Origin: Oceanicaulis sp. MMSF_3324
GTDB lineage: Bacteria; Pseudomonadota; Alphaproteobacteria; Caulobacterales; Maricaulaceae
Direction of reading: 5' to 3'
DNA: 64,000 nt
NCBI RefSeq assembly: GCF_030733545.1
Contig: NZ_JASHIU010000008.1
Span: 1 to 64,000, forward strand
The notes under the pieces are model-generated. The model did no database searches. It was given only the letters and a program-made list of their open reading frames with translations, and was not told the DNA's origin. Shown here one piece after another: positions 1 through 9,484 of the stretch (the first letter of the stretch is position 1; every line of letters begins with the position of its first letter). The translations under genes were made by a program, and so were the position numbers.

Positions 1-73
1 GAAGCTGCGCTTCGCCATCCGTGAAGGCGGCCGGACCGTCGGCGCGGGCGTTGTGTCCAAGATCACCGAGTAA
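1..73 (+). CDS. tuf: Elongation factor Tu, C-terminal end only
   Basis: The first 73 bases encode the last 23 residues of EF-Tu (KLRFAIREGGRTVGAGVVSK then ITE), ending in TAA at 71-73. The frame starts at base 2. EF-Tu is the GTPase that delivers aminoacyl-tRNA to the ribosome. The FAIREGGRTVGAGVV stretch is the strongly conserved end of its third domain. Its position just before rpsJ is the usual str-S10 order. The start lies outside the window. Confidence 0.95.
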   Translation, partial: KLRFAIREGGRTVGAGVVSKITE

Positions 74-107
74 GCGTTCGCTTCACTCGACGGCAATCGC
101 CAGAATT

Positions 108-136
108 AGCCCCGGAGCCTCGCTCCGGGGCTTTTT
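108..136 (+). terminator. Intrinsic terminator after tuf
   Basis: A perfect 11-bp stem (AGCCCCGGAGC at 108-118, GCTCCGGGGCT at 122-132) with a 3-nt loop runs into five T residues. It lies 35 bp after the tuf stop and should separate tuf transcription from the S10 operon. Confidence 0.9.
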
Positions 137-287
137 CGTGCGCGGTGATTCTGTTGGCTTGCGGGTGAGCGTTCCCCGAGACGCAGATTGATCTGCTGAG
201 ATCTGTTGTTTAACCGCGGGCGAACAGGTACACAGACCTTGTCAGCGCCGAGTCACTCGTCGCGCCAGACGCCGAGGCGTCGTTTAA

Positions 288-298
288 GCTCTTTGACA
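288..298 (+). promoter_or_regulatory. boxA-like antitermination motif (or a -35 element)
   Basis: GCTCTTTGACA at 288-298 closely resembles the rRNA antitermination boxA (TGCTCTTTAACA in E. coli) and the related motif often seen before alphaproteobacterial 16S genes. boxA RNA is bound by NusB with NusE, and NusE is ribosomal protein S10, the product of the first gene downstream. The same bases contain TTGACA and could be a -35 box, but no good -10 lies 16-18 bp later. Confidence 0.4.
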
Positions 299-392
299 GC
301 CCGACAGGGCGATCAATTCCCCGTCTATGCGCGATGCGCACCTGGCGAAGAGTTTAAACTGCCGAAGTGGTGGTGAATCTTGTGGCAGGGTG

Positions 393-421
393 TTGACGGG
401 GAGGGGCGGAGCGCGTATTGC
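393..421 (+). promoter_or_regulatory. Candidate promoter for rpsJ operon
   Basis: TTGACG (393-398) and TATTGC (416-421) are separated by 17 bp, an ideal sigma-70 spacing. The -10 match is only partial. Transcription from here would give a leader of roughly 125 nt that includes the 492-532 hairpin. Confidence 0.4.
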
Positions 422-491
422 ACGGTCCCTCTGATGAGCTGGCAGTGCCGACAGGCAAACGCAGTTCTTCGAAGCGAAAAAATTTGGATTG

Positions 492-532
492 CAAGAGCTG
501 CCGGGGCGATCGTTCCCTTTGCGCGGCTCTTG
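492..532 (+). promoter_or_regulatory. Leader hairpin upstream of rpsJ
   Basis: CAAGAGCTGC (492-501) pairs with GCGGCTCTTG (523-532) over 10 bp with one G-T wobble, leaving a 21-nt loop. It ends 20 nt before the rpsJ start codon. In E. coli the S10 leader is the target of L4 autoregulation. This hairpin is a candidate for a similar role, which is inference only. Confidence 0.45.
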
Positions 533-552
533 TGCATGTTGGGACCGGACCG

Positions 553-867
553 ATGGCGCAACAAAACATCAGAATCCGCCTGAAGGCGTTCGACCACCGC
601 GTGCTCGACACTTCGGCGCGTGAGATCGTTTCTACCGCAAAGCGCACCGGCGCGAACGTGCGTGGACCGATTCCGCTGCCGACGCGGCTGGAGAAATTCA
701 CTGTTCTGCGCGGTCCGCACGTCGACAAAAAGTCGCGCGAGCAGTTCGAAATCCGCACGCACAAGCGGATGCTGGACATCGTAGACCCCACTCCTCAGAC
801 CGTGGACGCGCTCATGAAGCTCGACCTGTCTGCTGGCGTGGACGTCGAGATCAAGCTGGGAGCGTAA
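553..867 (+). CDS. rpsJ: 30S ribosomal protein S10 (NusE)
   Basis: This 104-residue protein starts [19 protein letters not shown] and carries the typical S10 stretches [20 protein letters not shown] and [10 protein letters not shown]10 sits in the 30S head and also acts as NusE in transcription antitermination with NusB. The frame stays open further upstream, but the ATG at 553 matches family length. It is first in the S10 operon, 4 bp before rplC. Confidence 0.97.
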   Translation: MAQQNIRIRLKAFDHRVLDTSAREIVSTAKRTGANVRGPIPLPTRLEKFTVLRGPHVDKKSREQFEIRTHKRMLDIVDPTPQTVDALMKLDLSAGVDVEIKLGA

Positions 868-871
868 GGCC

Positions 872-1630
872 ATGAAGCAGGCTGCATCCATGCGCACGGG
901 CCTTCTGGCCAAGAAGCTGGGCATGACCCGCATCTTCACCGAAGATGGCGATCATGTGCCGGTGACCGTGCTGTCCCTGGACGGGCTCCAGGTGGTCGCA
1001 CAGCGCACCTCCGAAACCGATGGCTACACCGCGGTCCAGCTGGGCGCGGGCAAGGCCAAGGCCAAGCGCACCTCCAAGGCGCTGCGCGGCCACTTCGCAA
1101 AGGCTTCTGTGGAGCCCAAGCGCAAGCTGGTTGAATTCCGCGTGCCGGAAGACGCACTGATCGAAGCGGGCGCTGAGCTTTCCGCCGAGCACTTTGTGGT
1201 CGGTCAGAAAGTGGACGTGTCCGGCACCTCGATCGGTAAGGGTTTTGCTGGCGGCATGAAGCGTTGGAACTTTGGTGGTCTGCGCGCCTCGCACGGCGTG
1301 TCGATCTCTCACCGTTCCCACGGTTCGACCGGTCAGTGTCAGGACCCGGGCAAGGTCTTCAAGGGCAAGAAGATGGCCGGTCATCTGGGCGCCGAGCGGG
1401 TCACCGTTCAGAGCCTTGAGATCGTGCGCGTCGACGCCGAGCGCGGCCTTGTGCTCGTAAAGGGCGCCGTGCCGGGCTCCAATGAGGGCTGGGTCGAGAT
1501 CCGCGACGCCGTCAAGGGCGTTGGCGCTTCGGACCTGCCGTACCCGGCCAAGCTGATCGAAAAAGCCGAACCGGCTCCGGCCGAGGCTCCGGCTGAGGCT
1601 CAAGAAGCCCAGGACGAAGGGGCTAACTGA
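872..1630 (+). CDS. rplC: 50S ribosomal protein L3
   Basis: L3 is an early assembly protein of the 50S subunit near the peptidyl transferase centre. The 252-residue product has the N-terminal [15 protein letters not shown] motif and the [12 protein letters not shown] loop typical of the family. TAAGG lies just before ATG 872. An in-frame ATG at 890 would give the more usual MRTG start. The C-terminus has an Ala/Pro/Glu-rich extension after about residue 228. The stop overlaps the rplD start by one base. Confidence 0.96.
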   Translation: MKQAASMRTGLLAKKLGMTRIFTEDGDHVPVTVLSLDGLQVVAQRTSETDGYTAVQLGAGKAKAKRTSKALRGHFAKASVEPKRKLVEFRVPEDALIEAGAELSAEHFVVGQKVDVSGTSIGKGFAGGMKRWNFGGLRASHGVSISHRSHGSTGQCQDPGKVFKGKKMAGHLGAERVTVQSLEIVRVDAERGLVLVKGAVPGSNEGWVEIRDAVKGVGASDLPYPAKLIEKAEPAPAEAPAEAQEAQDEGAN

Positions 1631-2268
1631 TGAAACTCGATGTTGTGACGCTCGACGCCGGCAAGGCCGGCTCGATTGATCTCTCCGATGCCGTGTTCGG
1701 CATTGAAGAGGTCCGCGCGGACATCCTCCAGCGCGCCGTCAAGTGGCAGCTGTCGCGCCGTCAGGCCGGCACCCACCGGACGAAAGAGCGCGGTGAGATT
1801 GCCCGCACCAAGAAAAAGTTTGGTCGCCAGAAAGGCGGCGGTGGCGCCCGTCACGGTTCGCGCAACGCCCCGATCTTCGTGGGCGGCGGCGTGGCCCATG
1901 GCCCGCGCGTTCGCTCCCACGCGACCGAGCTGCCGAAGAAAGTGCGCGCCCTGGCGCTCAAGCACGCCCTGTCCACCAAAGCCGGCGCCAAGCAGCTGGT
2001 GATCCTGGACGAGGCGCGTCTTGATGAAGCCAAGACCAAGGCCCTGACCGAGAAGTTCTCCAAGCTGGGCTGGTCGAACGCGCTGATCATTGATGGCGAT
2101 ACGCTGGACGAGAACTTCGCCCGCGCCGCCCGCAACATCCCGCTGATCGACGTTCTGCCGGCGCAAGGCCTGAACGTTTACGACGTGCTGCGTCGTGACG
2201 TGCTGGTCCTGACCAAGGCGGCTGTCGAGAAGATCAACGAGCGGCTTGCGCCGCAGGAGGCTGCGTAA
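1630..2268 (+). CDS. rplD: 50S ribosomal protein L4
   Basis: L4 binds 23S rRNA and lines the exit tunnel. In enteric bacteria it also represses the S10 operon. The 212-residue product shows the L4 core [19 protein letters not shown] around residues 58-76, which forms the long tunnel loop, followed by the Rossmann-like C-terminal half. Start and rplC stop overlap as TGATG, suggesting translational coupling, with AAGGGG upstream. Confidence 0.96.
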   Translation: MKLDVVTLDAGKAGSIDLSDAVFGIEEVRADILQRAVKWQLSRRQAGTHRTKERGEIARTKKKFGRQKGGGGARHGSRNAPIFVGGGVAHGPRVRSHATELPKKVRALALKHALSTKAGAKQLVILDEARLDEAKTKALTEKFSKLGWSNALIIDGDTLDENFARAARNIPLIDVLPAQGLNVYDVLRRDVLVLTKAAVEKINERLAPQEAA

Positions 2269-2269
2269 C

Positions 2270-2563
2270 ATGCCCGCTGCTCGCCATTACGACACCATTC
2301 TGTCGCCGGTGATCACCGAGAAGGCGACCATTCTCTCTGAAGAGAACAAGGTCGTCTTCCGCGTGCCGCTGTCTGCGAACAAGAAAGACATCGCCGAAGC
2401 GATCGAAGAGCTGTTCAAGGTCAAAGTGAAGGCCGTGAACACCATCGTTCAAAAAGGCAAAACCAAACGTTTCCGCGGCATTGCGGGCAAACGTGATGAC
2501 GTCAAAAAGGCGGTTGTGACCCTGGAAGAGGGCCACTCCATCGACGTCAGCACCGGCCTGTAA
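2270..2563 (+). CDS. rplW: 50S ribosomal protein L23
   Basis: L23 sits at the tunnel exit and docks trigger factor and SRP. The 97-residue product begins [20 protein letters not shown] and has the [19 protein letters not shown] segment typical of L23. The ATG at 2270 was chosen over upstream frame extension because AGGAGG lies at the end of rplD at proper spacing and the length fits the family. Confidence 0.96.
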   Translation: MPAARHYDTILSPVITEKATILSEENKVVFRVPLSANKKDIAEAIEELFKVKVKAVNTIVQKGKTKRFRGIAGKRDDVKKAVVTLEEGHSIDVSTGL

Positions 2564-2584
2564 GCGCGCAGAGGAGAGAGACCC

Positions 2585-3421
2585 ATGGCTCTGAAGACTT
2601 TCAAGCCGACCTCGCCTGGCCGCCGCGCTCTCGTGCTGGTGGACAAGTCCGAGCTGCACTCCGGTCGTCCGGAAAAGACCCTCGTTGAAGGTCTGACCAA
2701 ATCCGGCGGTCGCAACAATACCGGCCGCGTGACGTCTCGTCGTCGCGGCGGCGGCGCCAAGAAGCTGTACCGCGTCATCGACTTCAAACGTCGCAAGTTT
2801 GACGTGCCGGCGACTGTTGAGCGTCTGGAATACGACCCGAACCGCACCGCTTTCATCGCACTTGTTAAGTACGAAGACGGCGAGCTGGCCTATATCCTGG
2901 CTCCGCAGCGTCTGTCTGCTGGCGACACCGTCGTCGCAGGTGAGCGCGTGGACGTTAAGCCGGGCAACGCCATGCCGCTCAAGGCGATGCCGGTCGGCAC
3001 CATCATCCATAATGTTGAGCTCAAGCCGCTCAAGGGTGGGCAGATCGCCCGTTCCGCCGGCGCTTACGCTCAGCTGGTGGGCCGCGACGCCGGTTACGCT
3101 CAGGTTCGCCTGATGTCTGGCGAGCTGCGTATGGTGCACCAGGACTGCATGGCGACCGTTGGCGCGGTTTCCAACGCAGACCACCTGAACACGAACCTGG
3201 GTAAAGCTGGTCGCAAGCGTCACATGGGCAAGCGCCCGGCGGTTCGCGGCGTGGCCATGAACCCGGTGGATCACCCGCATGGTGGTGGTGAAGGCCGCAC
3301 CTCGGGCGGTCGTCACCCGGTCACCCCGTGGGGCAAGCCGACCAAGGGCCGCAAGACCCGGTCGAACAAAGCCACTGACAAATTCATCATTCGCTCGCGC
3401 CACGAGCGCAAGAAACGCTAA
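2585..3421 (+). CDS. rplB: 50S ribosomal protein L2
   Basis: L2 is a core 23S rRNA-binding protein needed for subunit association and peptidyl transfer. The 278-residue protein has the family landmarks [19 protein letters not shown] and, near the C-terminus, [19 protein letters not shown], including the conserved histidine of the PHGGGEG loop. An AGGAG ribosome-binding site precedes the start. Full length. Confidence 0.97.
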   Translation: MALKTFKPTSPGRRALVLVDKSELHSGRPEKTLVEGLTKSGGRNNTGRVTSRRRGGGAKKLYRVIDFKRRKFDVPATVERLEYDPNRTAFIALVKYEDGELAYILAPQRLSAGDTVVAGERVDVKPGNAMPLKAMPVGTIIHNVELKPLKGGQIARSAGAYAQLVGRDAGYAQVRLMSGELRMVHQDCMATVGAVSNADHLNTNLGKAGRKRHMGKRPAVRGVAMNPVDHPHGGGEGRTSGGRHPVTPWGKPTKGRKTRSNKATDKFIIRSRHERKKR

Positions 3422-3435
3422 GGGACGGCTGCGCC

Positions 3436-3714
3436 ATGCCTCGTTCTGTCTGGAAAGGTCCGTTTGTCGACGGATACCTCCTGAAGAAAGCCGAAGCTGC
3501 TCATGACGGCGGCCGCAAGCATGCGATCAAAACCTGGTCGCGCCGCTCGACGATCATGCCGCAGTTTGTGGGTCTGACCTTCCAGGTCCACAACGGCAAC
3601 AAGTTCATTCCGGTTCTCGTCTCCGAAGAGATGGTCGGTCACAAGTTGGGCGAATTCGCTCCGACCCGGACCTATTACGGCCACGCGGCGGACAAGAAAG
3701 CCAAGAGGAAGTAA
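3436..3714 (+). CDS. rpsS: 30S ribosomal protein S19
   Basis: S19 forms part of the 30S head and contacts S13 and the A-site region. The 92-residue product begins [20 protein letters not shown] and has the [15 protein letters not shown] and [13 protein letters not shown] motifs of the family. It lies 14 bp after rplB and 3 bp before rplV. Confidence 0.97.
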   Translation: MPRSVWKGPFVDGYLLKKAEAAHDGGRKHAIKTWSRRSTIMPQFVGLTFQVHNGNKFIPVLVSEEMVGHKLGEFAPTRTYYGHAADKKAKRK

Positions 3715-3717
3715 GCG

Positions 3718-4098
3718 ATGGGCAAGGCTGCAAATCCCCGCCGCGTCGCGGATAACGAAGCGCGCGCAAAGCTGCGGATGCTCCGTATCAGCCCGCAGAA
3801 GCTCAACCTCATTGCCCAGCTTATCCGGGGCAAAAAGGTCGAGCGTGCTCTGGCTGACCTGGAATTCTCGCGCAAGCGCCATTCCGCCGACGTCAAGAAG
3901 GTGCTCGAGAGCGCCATCGCCAACGCGGAAAACAACCACGGTCTGGACATCGACTCCCTGGTCGTTTCCGAGGCCTATGTGGGCAAAAACCTGGTCATGA
4001 AACGCTTCCGCGCCCGTGCGCGTGGTCGCGGCGCCAAGATCCTGAAGCCGTTTTCTGAGCTGACGATCGTCGTGCGTGAAGTTGAGGAGGCCGCCTAA
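3718..4098 (+). CDS. rplV: 50S ribosomal protein L22
   Basis: L22 lines the nascent-chain tunnel with L4; its long hairpin is a site of macrolide resistance changes. The 126-residue product has the [20 protein letters not shown] and [10 protein letters not shown] segments, the latter being the hairpin tip region. The stop overlaps the rpsC start by one base (TAATG). Confidence 0.96.
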   Translation: MGKAANPRRVADNEARAKLRMLRISPQKLNLIAQLIRGKKVERALADLEFSRKRHSADVKKVLESAIANAENNHGLDIDSLVVSEAYVGKNLVMKRFRARARGRGAKILKPFSELTIVVREVEEAA

Positions 4099-4802
4099 TG
4101 GGTCAGAAGGTTAATCCGATCGGCCTGCGCGTCGGCATCAACCGCACCTGGGAATCGCGTTGGTTCGCCAAGGGCGAAGAGTACGCCGACCTGCTGCACG
4201 AAGACCTGCGCATTCGCGAGTACCTGAAAAAGGAACTCAAGAACGCGTCCGTGTCGCGCATCATCATCGAGCGCCCGCACAAGAAATGCCGCATCACCAT
4301 TCACACGGCGCGTCCGGGTGTCGTGATCGGCAAGAAGGGTGCGGACATCGAAAAGCTGCGCCGCAAGGTCTCGAAGATGGTTGAGGGCGAAGTGTTCCTG
4401 AACCTCGTCGAAGTGCGCAAGCCGGAAGTCGACGCGACCCTGGTCGCCGAGAGCGTGGCTCAGCAGCTCGAGCGTCGCGTGGCGTTCCGCCGCGCCATGA
4501 AGCGCTCGCTGCAGACCGCCATGCGCATGGGCGCCCTGGGCTGCAAGATCATGTGCGGCGGCCGTCTGGGCGGCGCAGAGATCGCACGCGTCGAGAAGTA
4601 TTCGGAAGGTTCGGTTCCGCTGCACACCCTGCGTGCGGACATCGACTATGGTTTCGCTGAAGCCAAGACCGCGATGGGCATCATTGGCATCAAGGTCTGG
4701 ATCTACAAAGGCGAGATCCTGGAACATGACCCGATGGCGCAAGAGCGTCGCATGCTCGACTCTGGCGAGCAGCGCACCCGCTCTGGCCGTCAGGCAGCGT
4801 AA
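4098..4802 (+). CDS. rpsC: 30S ribosomal protein S3
   Basis: S3 lies at the mRNA entry pore and has helicase-related function with S4 and S5. The 234-residue protein starts [20 protein letters not shown]. It has a KH domain with [13 protein letters not shown] (GxxG loop) near residues 75-90 and the C-terminal [20 protein letters not shown] region. GAGGAGG precedes the start inside rplV. Confidence 0.97.
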   Translation: MGQKVNPIGLRVGINRTWESRWFAKGEEYADLLHEDLRIREYLKKELKNASVSRIIIERPHKKCRITIHTARPGVVIGKKGADIEKLRRKVSKMVEGEVFLNLVEVRKPEVDATLVAESVAQQLERRVAFRRAMKRSLQTAMRMGALGCKIMCGGRLGGAEIARVEKYSEGSVPLHTLRADIDYGFAEAKTAMGIIGIKVWIYKGEILEHDPMAQERRMLDSGEQRTRSGRQAA

Positions 4803-4823
4803 GCGGAACGAGGGAGTAGCATC

Positions 4824-5237
4824 ATGCTTCAGCCGAAGCGCACCAAATTCCGCAAGGCGCACAAAGGCCGCATCCACGGTCAGGCCAAAGGCGGCTTTAC
4901 GCTGAACTTTGGCTCCTATGGCCTGAAAGCGGTCGAGCCTGAGCGGATCACCGCCCGCCAGATCGAGGCGACCCGTCGTGCGATTACCCGTCACATGAAA
5001 CGGGCCGGTCGCGTGTGGATCCGGGTGTTCCCGGATCTGCCGGTGTCCAAGAAGCCGACCGAAGTCCGGATGGGTAAAGGTAAGGGCTCGCCGGAATACT
5101 GGGTGGCCAAAGTCAAGCCGGGCCGGATCATCTTCGAGATCGACGGTGTTCCGGATGATGTGGCACGCGAAGCGCTGCGCCTGGGCGCCGCCAAGCTGCC
5201 GATCAAAACCAAGGTCGTCACCCGTCCGGGTGAGTAA
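4824..5237 (+). CDS. rplP: 50S ribosomal protein L16
   Basis: L16 is a late-assembly protein near the A-site. The 137-residue product begins [16 protein letters not shown] and contains [17 protein letters not shown] and the basic loop [19 protein letters not shown]. An arginine in this loop is hydroxylated in some bacteria. Typical length and location between rpsC and rpmC. Confidence 0.97.
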   Translation: MLQPKRTKFRKAHKGRIHGQAKGGFTLNFGSYGLKAVEPERITARQIEATRRAITRHMKRAGRVWIRVFPDLPVSKKPTEVRMGKGKGSPEYWVAKVKPGRIIFEIDGVPDDVAREALRLGAAKLPIKTKVVTRPGE

Positions 5238-5249
5238 GAGGAGGGAAGA

Positions 5250-5444
5250 ATGAAAGCCGAAGACGTCCGCGCATTCAGCGACGATCAGCTTCAGGACGAA
5301 CTCCTCAAGCTGAAAAAAGAACAGTTCAACCTGCGTTTCCAACAGGCCACCGGCCAGCTGGAAAACACTGCGCGCTTTAAGCAGATCCGCCGGGACATCG
5401 CCCGGGTCAAAACGGATCAGCGCCGCCGCGCGCTTGAAAATTAA
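5250..5444 (+). CDS. rpmC: 50S ribosomal protein L29
   Basis: L29 is a small helical protein next to L23 at the tunnel exit. The 64-residue product is a two-helix protein with [20 protein letters not shown] and the family motif [24 protein letters not shown] lies directly upstream. Confidence 0.96.
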   Translation: MKAEDVRAFSDDQLQDELLKLKKEQFNLRFQQATGQLENTARFKQIRRDIARVKTDQRRRALEN

Positions 5445-5458
5445 GGGGGCTTGGGTCC

Positions 5459-5695
5459 ATGCCGAAGCGCATCCTTCAAGGCGTCGTGGTGAGCGACAAG
5501 CAGGCTAAAACCGTGATCGTGCGTGTTGAGCGCACCTTCCTGCACCCCCTGCTGCGCAAAACTGTGCGCCGTACGAAGAAATATCACGCCCACGACGAGT
5601 CGGGCGCGATCAAAGTTGGCGAGCGTGTCCAAATCCAGGAATGCTCTCCGAAATCGAAGCTGAAGCGGTGGGAGGTCGTCTCCGAGCAGGCGTAA
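5459..5695 (+). CDS. rpsQ: 30S ribosomal protein S17
   Basis: S17 is an OB-fold primary binder of 16S rRNA. The 78-residue product begins [19 protein letters not shown] and contains the family signature [19 protein letters not shown] 39-bp gap to rplN follows, slightly wider than most gaps in this operon. Confidence 0.96.
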   Translation: MPKRILQGVVVSDKQAKTVIVRVERTFLHPLLRKTVRRTKKYHAHDESGAIKVGERVQIQECSPKSKLKRWEVVSEQA

Positions 5696-5734
5696 GCCGG
5701 TTCGTGGATGATCCACTGATAACGGAGGATCGCG

Positions 5735-6103
5735 ATGATCCAGATGCAAACCAATCTGGACGTGGCCGACAATTCCGGGGCCCGCCGCGTGCAGTGCATC
5801 AAAGTGCTGGGCGGCGCCAAGCGCCGCTACGCCGGCGTCGGCGACATCATTGTCGTCTCGGTCAAGGAAGCCACGCCCAAAGGCCGCGTTAAGAAGGGCG
5901 ACGTTCGTAAGGCCGTCGTCGTGCGCACCGCTCGCGACATCAAGCGTCGCGACGGCAGCGTCATCCGTTTCGACGGCAACGCGGCTGTTATCCTGAACAA
6001 CAACAACGAGCCGGTCGGCACCCGGATCTTTGGCCCGGTTCCCCGTGAACTGCGCGCCAAGAACCACATGAAGATCGTCTCGCTCGCGCCGGAGGTCCTG
6101 TAA
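5735..6103 (+). CDS. rplN: 50S ribosomal protein L14
   Basis: L14 sits on the subunit interface and contacts 16S rRNA helix 14; it is the binding site of RsfS. The 122-residue product begins [18 protein letters not shown] and includes the [18 protein letters not shown] segment and the [19 protein letters not shown] end. CGGAGG precedes the start. Confidence 0.97.
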   Translation: MIQMQTNLDVADNSGARRVQCIKVLGGAKRRYAGVGDIIVVSVKEATPKGRVKKGDVRKAVVVRTARDIKRRDGSVIRFDGNAAVILNNNNEPVGTRIFGPVPRELRAKNHMKIVSLAPEVL

Positions 6104-6105
6104 CC

Positions 6106-6420
6106 ATGGCTGCGAAGATCAAAAAGGGCGACAAGGTCATCGTTCTGACCGGTCGCGACAAAGGTAAGACCGGCGAGGTCACCCAGGTTCTTCCCAAGGA
6201 AGATCGCGTGGTGGTTTCGGGCGTGAACGTGGTCAAGCGCCACCAGCGTCCGTCCCAGACGACCCCGGGCGGTATTGTTGAGAAAAACGCGTCCATCCAC
6301 GTCTCCAACGTGGCTCTGGCCGATCCGAAAACCGGCGAAGCCACCCGTGTGGGCTTCAAGGTCGAAGACGGCAAGAAAGTGCGCGTGGCCAAGAAATCCG
6401 GTGAGGTGATCGATGGCTGA
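6106..6420 (+). CDS. rplX: 50S ribosomal protein L24
   Basis: L24 starts 50S assembly by binding the 5' end of 23S rRNA. The 104-residue product has an N-terminal KOW motif ([19 protein letters not shown]) and the [16 protein letters not shown] segment. Its end overlaps the rplE start by 8 bases, implying coupled translation. Confidence 0.96.
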   Translation: MAAKIKKGDKVIVLTGRDKGKTGEVTQVLPKEDRVVVSGVNVVKRHQRPSQTTPGGIVEKNASIHVSNVALADPKTGEATRVGFKVEDGKKVRVAKKSGEVIDG

Positions 6421-6973
6421 CGTTGCTGAATACGAACCGCGCCTGAAGACGAAATACCGCGAGGAAATCCGCGCGCGTCTGAAGGAAAAGTTCGGTTATG
6501 CGAACGAGATGATGATCCCGCGCCTGGACAAGGTCGTGATCAACATGGGCGTTGGCGAAGCGGCTCAGGATTCCAAGAAAATCCGCGGCGCGCTTGCTGA
6601 TCTGGAAGCCATCTCCGGCCAGAAGCCGGTTGGCACTGTCGCCAAGAAATCCATCGCCGGCTTCAAGCTGCGCGAGGAACAGGTGATCGGCGCCAAGGTG
6701 ACCCTGCGCAAGGATCGTATGTTCGAATTCCTTGATCGCCTGGTGACCATTGCTCTGCCGCGCGTCCGCGACTTCCGCGGTCTGAACGGCAAGAGCTTCG
6801 ATGGCCGGGGCAACTATGCGATGGGCCTTAAAGAGCACATCGTGTTCCCCGAGATCGACTACGACAAGGTTGAGAAGATCCGCGGTATGGACATCGTCGT
6901 CTGCACCACGGCCCGCACCAACGAAGAAGCGAAGGCCCTGCTGGCCGAGTTCGACTTTCCGTTCTCGAACTAA
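6413..6973 (+). CDS. rplE: 50S ribosomal protein L5
   Basis: L5 binds 5S rRNA and contacts the P-site tRNA and S13. The 186-residue protein includes [17 protein letters not shown], the [17 protein letters not shown] segment and the C-terminal [18 protein letters not shown] end. A GGTGAGGTG run inside the rplX end serves as ribosome-binding site. A weak hairpin lies in the 51-bp gap to rpsN. Confidence 0.97.
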   Translation: MADVAEYEPRLKTKYREEIRARLKEKFGYANEMMIPRLDKVVINMGVGEAAQDSKKIRGALADLEAISGQKPVGTVAKKSIAGFKLREEQVIGAKVTLRKDRMFEFLDRLVTIALPRVRDFRGLNGKSFDGRGNYAMGLKEHIVFPEIDYDKVEKIRGMDIVVCTTARTNEEAKALLAEFDFPFSN

Positions 6974-7024
6974 CGCAGCAGGAGAGCGGGACCGTGAGGG
7001 TCTCGCACGCGAGGAGAAAACTGA

Positions 7025-7330
7025 ATGGCTAAGAAGAGTGCAGTCGAACGCAATCTCAAGCGCCAACGCCTGGCTCAGCGTTTCGCCGCCAAGCGTGAAG
7101 CATTGAAAGCGATCGCACGCGACACGGACAAGCCGGTTGAAGAGCGCTTTGCTGCGCAACTGAAACTGGCCTCGCTGCCGCGCAACTCGGCGCCGACCCG
7201 CATCCGTAACCGATGCCAGGTGACCGGTCGCCCGCGCGCGTATTACCGCAAGCTGAAGATGTCGCGTATTGCGCTGCGTCAGCTGGCCAGCCACGGGTTG
7301 ATCCCGGGCATGGTCAAGTCGAGCTGGTAG
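7025..7330 (+). CDS. rpsN: 30S ribosomal protein S14 (zinc-independent form)
   Basis: S14 is in the 30S head near S3 and S10. The 101-residue product has the signature [20 protein letters not shown]. No CxxC pairs are present (a single cysteine), so this is the longer zinc-free type. CGAGGAG precedes the ATG. Confidence 0.97.
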   Translation: MAKKSAVERNLKRQRLAQRFAAKREALKAIARDTDKPVEERFAAQLKLASLPRNSAPTRIRNRCQVTGRPRAYYRKLKMSRIALRQLASHGLIPGMVKSSW

Positions 7331-7341
7331 GAGGGATTTAG

Positions 7342-7740
7342 ATGTCCGTGAACGATCCTCTCGGCGATATGCTGACCCGTATCCGCAACGCGCTGATGCG
7401 CAAGCGGAACAACGTGGTGACCCCGTCCTCCAAGCTTCGCGGCCGCGTGCTCGAAGTGCTTCTGGAAGAGGGCTTCATCCGCGGTTACACCGAGACCACC
7501 GACGCCAAGGGCTTCAAGCAGTTCGAGATCGAACTGAAGTACCATGAAGGCCAGCCGGTGATCTCCGACATCAAACGCGTGTCCAAGCCGGGCCGTCGCG
7601 AATACCGCAAGGTGCGCGATCTGCCGCTCGTCATGAACGGCCTGGGCATCGCCATCATTTCGACCCCGCAAGGCGTTATGAGCGACGCAGCCGCGCGCTC
7701 CAACAATGTCGGCGGCGAAATCCTTTGCCACGTCAGCTAG
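7342..7740 (+). CDS. rpsH: 30S ribosomal protein S8
   Basis: S8 is a primary 16S rRNA binder; in E. coli it also represses the spc operon. The 132-residue product begins [17 protein letters not shown] and ends with [20 protein letters not shown], the conserved S8 RNA-binding end, then [17 protein letters not shown] precedes the start. Confidence 0.97.
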   Translation: MSVNDPLGDMLTRIRNALMRKRNNVVTPSSKLRGRVLEVLLEEGFIRGYTETTDAKGFKQFEIELKYHEGQPVISDIKRVSKPGRREYRKVRDLPLVMNGLGIAIISTPQGVMSDAAARSNNVGGEILCHVS

Positions 7741-7759
7741 AGACAGGGAGGCCAGAACT

Positions 7760-8293
7760 ATGTCGCGTCTAGGCAAACTGCCTGTCGAAATCCCCAACGG
7801 TGTGACGGCCAACGTCACCGGGACACAGGTGTCGGTCAAAGGTCCGAAAGGCGAACTCAGCTTCGAAGCGCCCGCATGCGTGCGCCTCAAGCAAGAGGAC
7901 AACGCCATCTCGGTCGAAATGGCTGAAAATTCCAAATTTGCGAAAGCCATGTATGGCACCGCACGCGCCCGCATCAAAAACATGGTGCACGGCGTGACCG
8001 AGGGCTTCAAGAAAGACCTCGAGCTGATCGGTGTCGGTTATCGCGCACAAATGCAGGGCACGGACCTCAAGCTGTCGCTCGGTTTCTCCCATGACGTTGT
8101 CTACACCCCGCGTGCGGGCGTGAAGATCGCAACGCCGAAGCCGACCGAGATCTCCATTGAAGGTCCCGATGCTCAGACCGTGGGTCAGACCGCGGCGGAA
8201 ATTCGTGAATTCCGTCCGCCGGAGCCTTACAAAGGCAAAGGCGTGAAGTATTCGAACGAATATGTCCGCCGTAAGGAAGGCAAGAAGAAGTAA
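7760..8293 (+). CDS. rplF: 50S ribosomal protein L6
   Basis: L6 sits near the GTPase-associated centre. The 177-residue protein starts [15 protein letters not shown] and ends with the family signature [20 protein letters not shown]. The open frame extends into rpsH, but ATG 7760, with CAGGGAGG upstream, gives normal length. Confidence 0.96.
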   Translation: MSRLGKLPVEIPNGVTANVTGTQVSVKGPKGELSFEAPACVRLKQEDNAISVEMAENSKFAKAMYGTARARIKNMVHGVTEGFKKDLELIGVGYRAQMQGTDLKLSLGFSHDVVYTPRAGVKIATPKPTEISIEGPDAQTVGQTAAEIREFRPPEPYKGKGVKYSNEYVRRKEGKKK

Positions 8294-8304
8294 GGGGCCA
8301 GGCG

Positions 8305-8658
8305 ATGAAAAATGCTGCAGAAACCATGCGGCGCCGCGCTCAGCGCACGCGCACCCGGCTCCGCAAAATGGGCAACGGCCGTCCGCGACTGTCGGTCTTC
8401 CGTTCGTCCAAGAACATCTACGCCCAGATCATCGACGATGCGAACGGCGTGACCCTGGTGTCGGCCTCCACCATGGAGAAAGACAACAAGATCACGACCA
8501 GCGGCGTCGAGGCCGCTGCCGAGGTTGGCAAGCGCGTCGCCGAACGGGCGAAGGAAAAAGGTTTGACCGAAGTGGTGTTCGACCGCGGCGGTTACATCTT
8601 CCACGGGCGTGTGAAAGCGCTCGCTGACGCCGCTCGCGAGGGCGGTCTGAACTTCTAA
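8305..8658 (+). CDS. rplR: 50S ribosomal protein L18
   Basis: L18 binds 5S rRNA with L5 and L25. The 117-residue protein includes [20 protein letters not shown] and the C-terminal [20 protein letters not shown] segment. AAGGGG precedes the start, and the gene lies 11 bp before rpsE. Confidence 0.96.
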   Translation: MKNAAETMRRRAQRTRTRLRKMGNGRPRLSVFRSSKNIYAQIIDDANGVTLVSASTMEKDNKITTSGVEAAAEVGKRVAERAKEKGLTEVVFDRGGYIFHGRVKALADAAREGGLNF

Positions 8659-8669
8659 GGAGCGAACGC

Positions 8670-9251
8670 ATGGCACGAGAAGACAATCGCGGCCGCGATC
8701 GCCGCCGCCGGGACGACGACAACGCCGAACCGGAACTGGTCGACAAGCTGGTCCAGATCAACCGTGTCGCCAAAACCGTGAAAGGCGGCCGGAACTTCCA
8801 GTTCGCCGCACTCGCGGTGGTCGGCGATCAGAAGGGCCGTGTCGGCTTCGGACAGGGCAAGGCGCGTGAAGTGCCGGAAGCCATCCGCAAGGCGACCGAA
8901 GAAGCCAAGAAGATGATGGTGCGCGTGCCGCTGCGTGAAGGCCGCACCCTGCACCATGATGCAAAAGGCCGTTGGGGCGCCGGCAAGGTGATCCTGCGTT
9001 CCGCACCTCCGGGCACCGGTGTTATCGCCGGCGGTCCGATGCGTGCGGTGCTGGAATCGCTCGGCGTTCAGGACGTGGTCGCGAAATCGACCGGTTCGTC
9101 CAACCCGTACAACATGGTTCGCGCCACGTTCGAGGCTCTGAAGGCCCAGAACAGCCCGCGCACCGTGGCCGCCAAGCGTGGCATCAAGGTCGCGGATCTG
9201 GTCGAGCGTCGCCAAGATGGCGCCAGCTCGCCGGAAGCCATCGAATCCTAG
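8670..9251 (+). CDS. rpsE: 30S ribosomal protein S5
   Basis: S5 works in decoding fidelity and mRNA entry. The 193-residue product has a charged N-terminus, the double-stranded-RNA-binding-like region with [15 protein letters not shown], and [20 protein letters not shown]. The C-terminal domain contains [23 protein letters not shown] site precedes ATG. Confidence 0.97.
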   Translation: MAREDNRGRDRRRRDDDNAEPELVDKLVQINRVAKTVKGGRNFQFAALAVVGDQKGRVGFGQGKAREVPEAIRKATEEAKKMMVRVPLREGRTLHHDAKGRWGAGKVILRSAPPGTGVIAGGPMRAVLESLGVQDVVAKSTGSSNPYNMVRATFEALKAQNSPRTVAAKRGIKVADLVERRQDGASSPEAIES

Positions 9252-9260
9252 GAGGGACGC

Positions 9261-9455
9261 ATGGCTGACATGAAAACCCTGGTGGTGCGCCAAACCGGTA
9301 GCCCCATCCGTCGTCCGAAGGACCAAGGCGCAACCCTGAAGGGTCTGGGCCTCGGCCGTATCGGCCGCGAGCGCGAGCTTGAGGACACCCCGTCCGTGCG
9401 GGGCATGATCCGCAAGGTCGCCCACATGGTTGAGATCGTGGAGGAGCGCGGTTAA
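9261..9455 (+). CDS. rpmD: 50S ribosomal protein L30
   Basis: This 64-residue protein has the L30 core [20 protein letters not shown] and ends in [12 protein letters not shown], as in bacterial L30. It lies between rpsE and rplO with AGGAGGG directly upstream. Confidence 0.96.
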   Translation: MADMKTLVVRQTGSPIRRPKDQGATLKGLGLGRIGRERELEDTPSVRGMIRKVAHMVEIVEERG

Positions 9456-9484
9456 TCCGCGTCCTCTCACCAAGGAGACAAACG

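Larger units (their letters stand above)
137..552 (+). other. Non-coding leader region of the S10 operon
   Basis: No convincing gene is visible between the tuf terminator and rpsJ. Small frames here overlap both strands and have no recognisable product. The region holds a boxA-like motif, a candidate promoter and a strong hairpin close to rpsJ, each listed separately. A leader of this size fits a regulated ribosomal-protein operon. Confidence 0.6.

Noticed and set aside
293-321. TTGACA at 293 as a normal sigma-70 promoter
   Set aside because: No acceptable -10 element lies 16-18 bp downstream; the boxA reading fits better.
74-552. tRNA gene in the tuf-rpsJ gap
   Set aside because: No T-loop GTTCRA box with a matching acceptor stem was found by eye.
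2234-5342. Minus-strand frames across rplW-rplP (389 and 415 codons)
   Set aside because: They lie entirely opposite well-conserved ribosomal protein genes and show no domain or ribosome-binding site.
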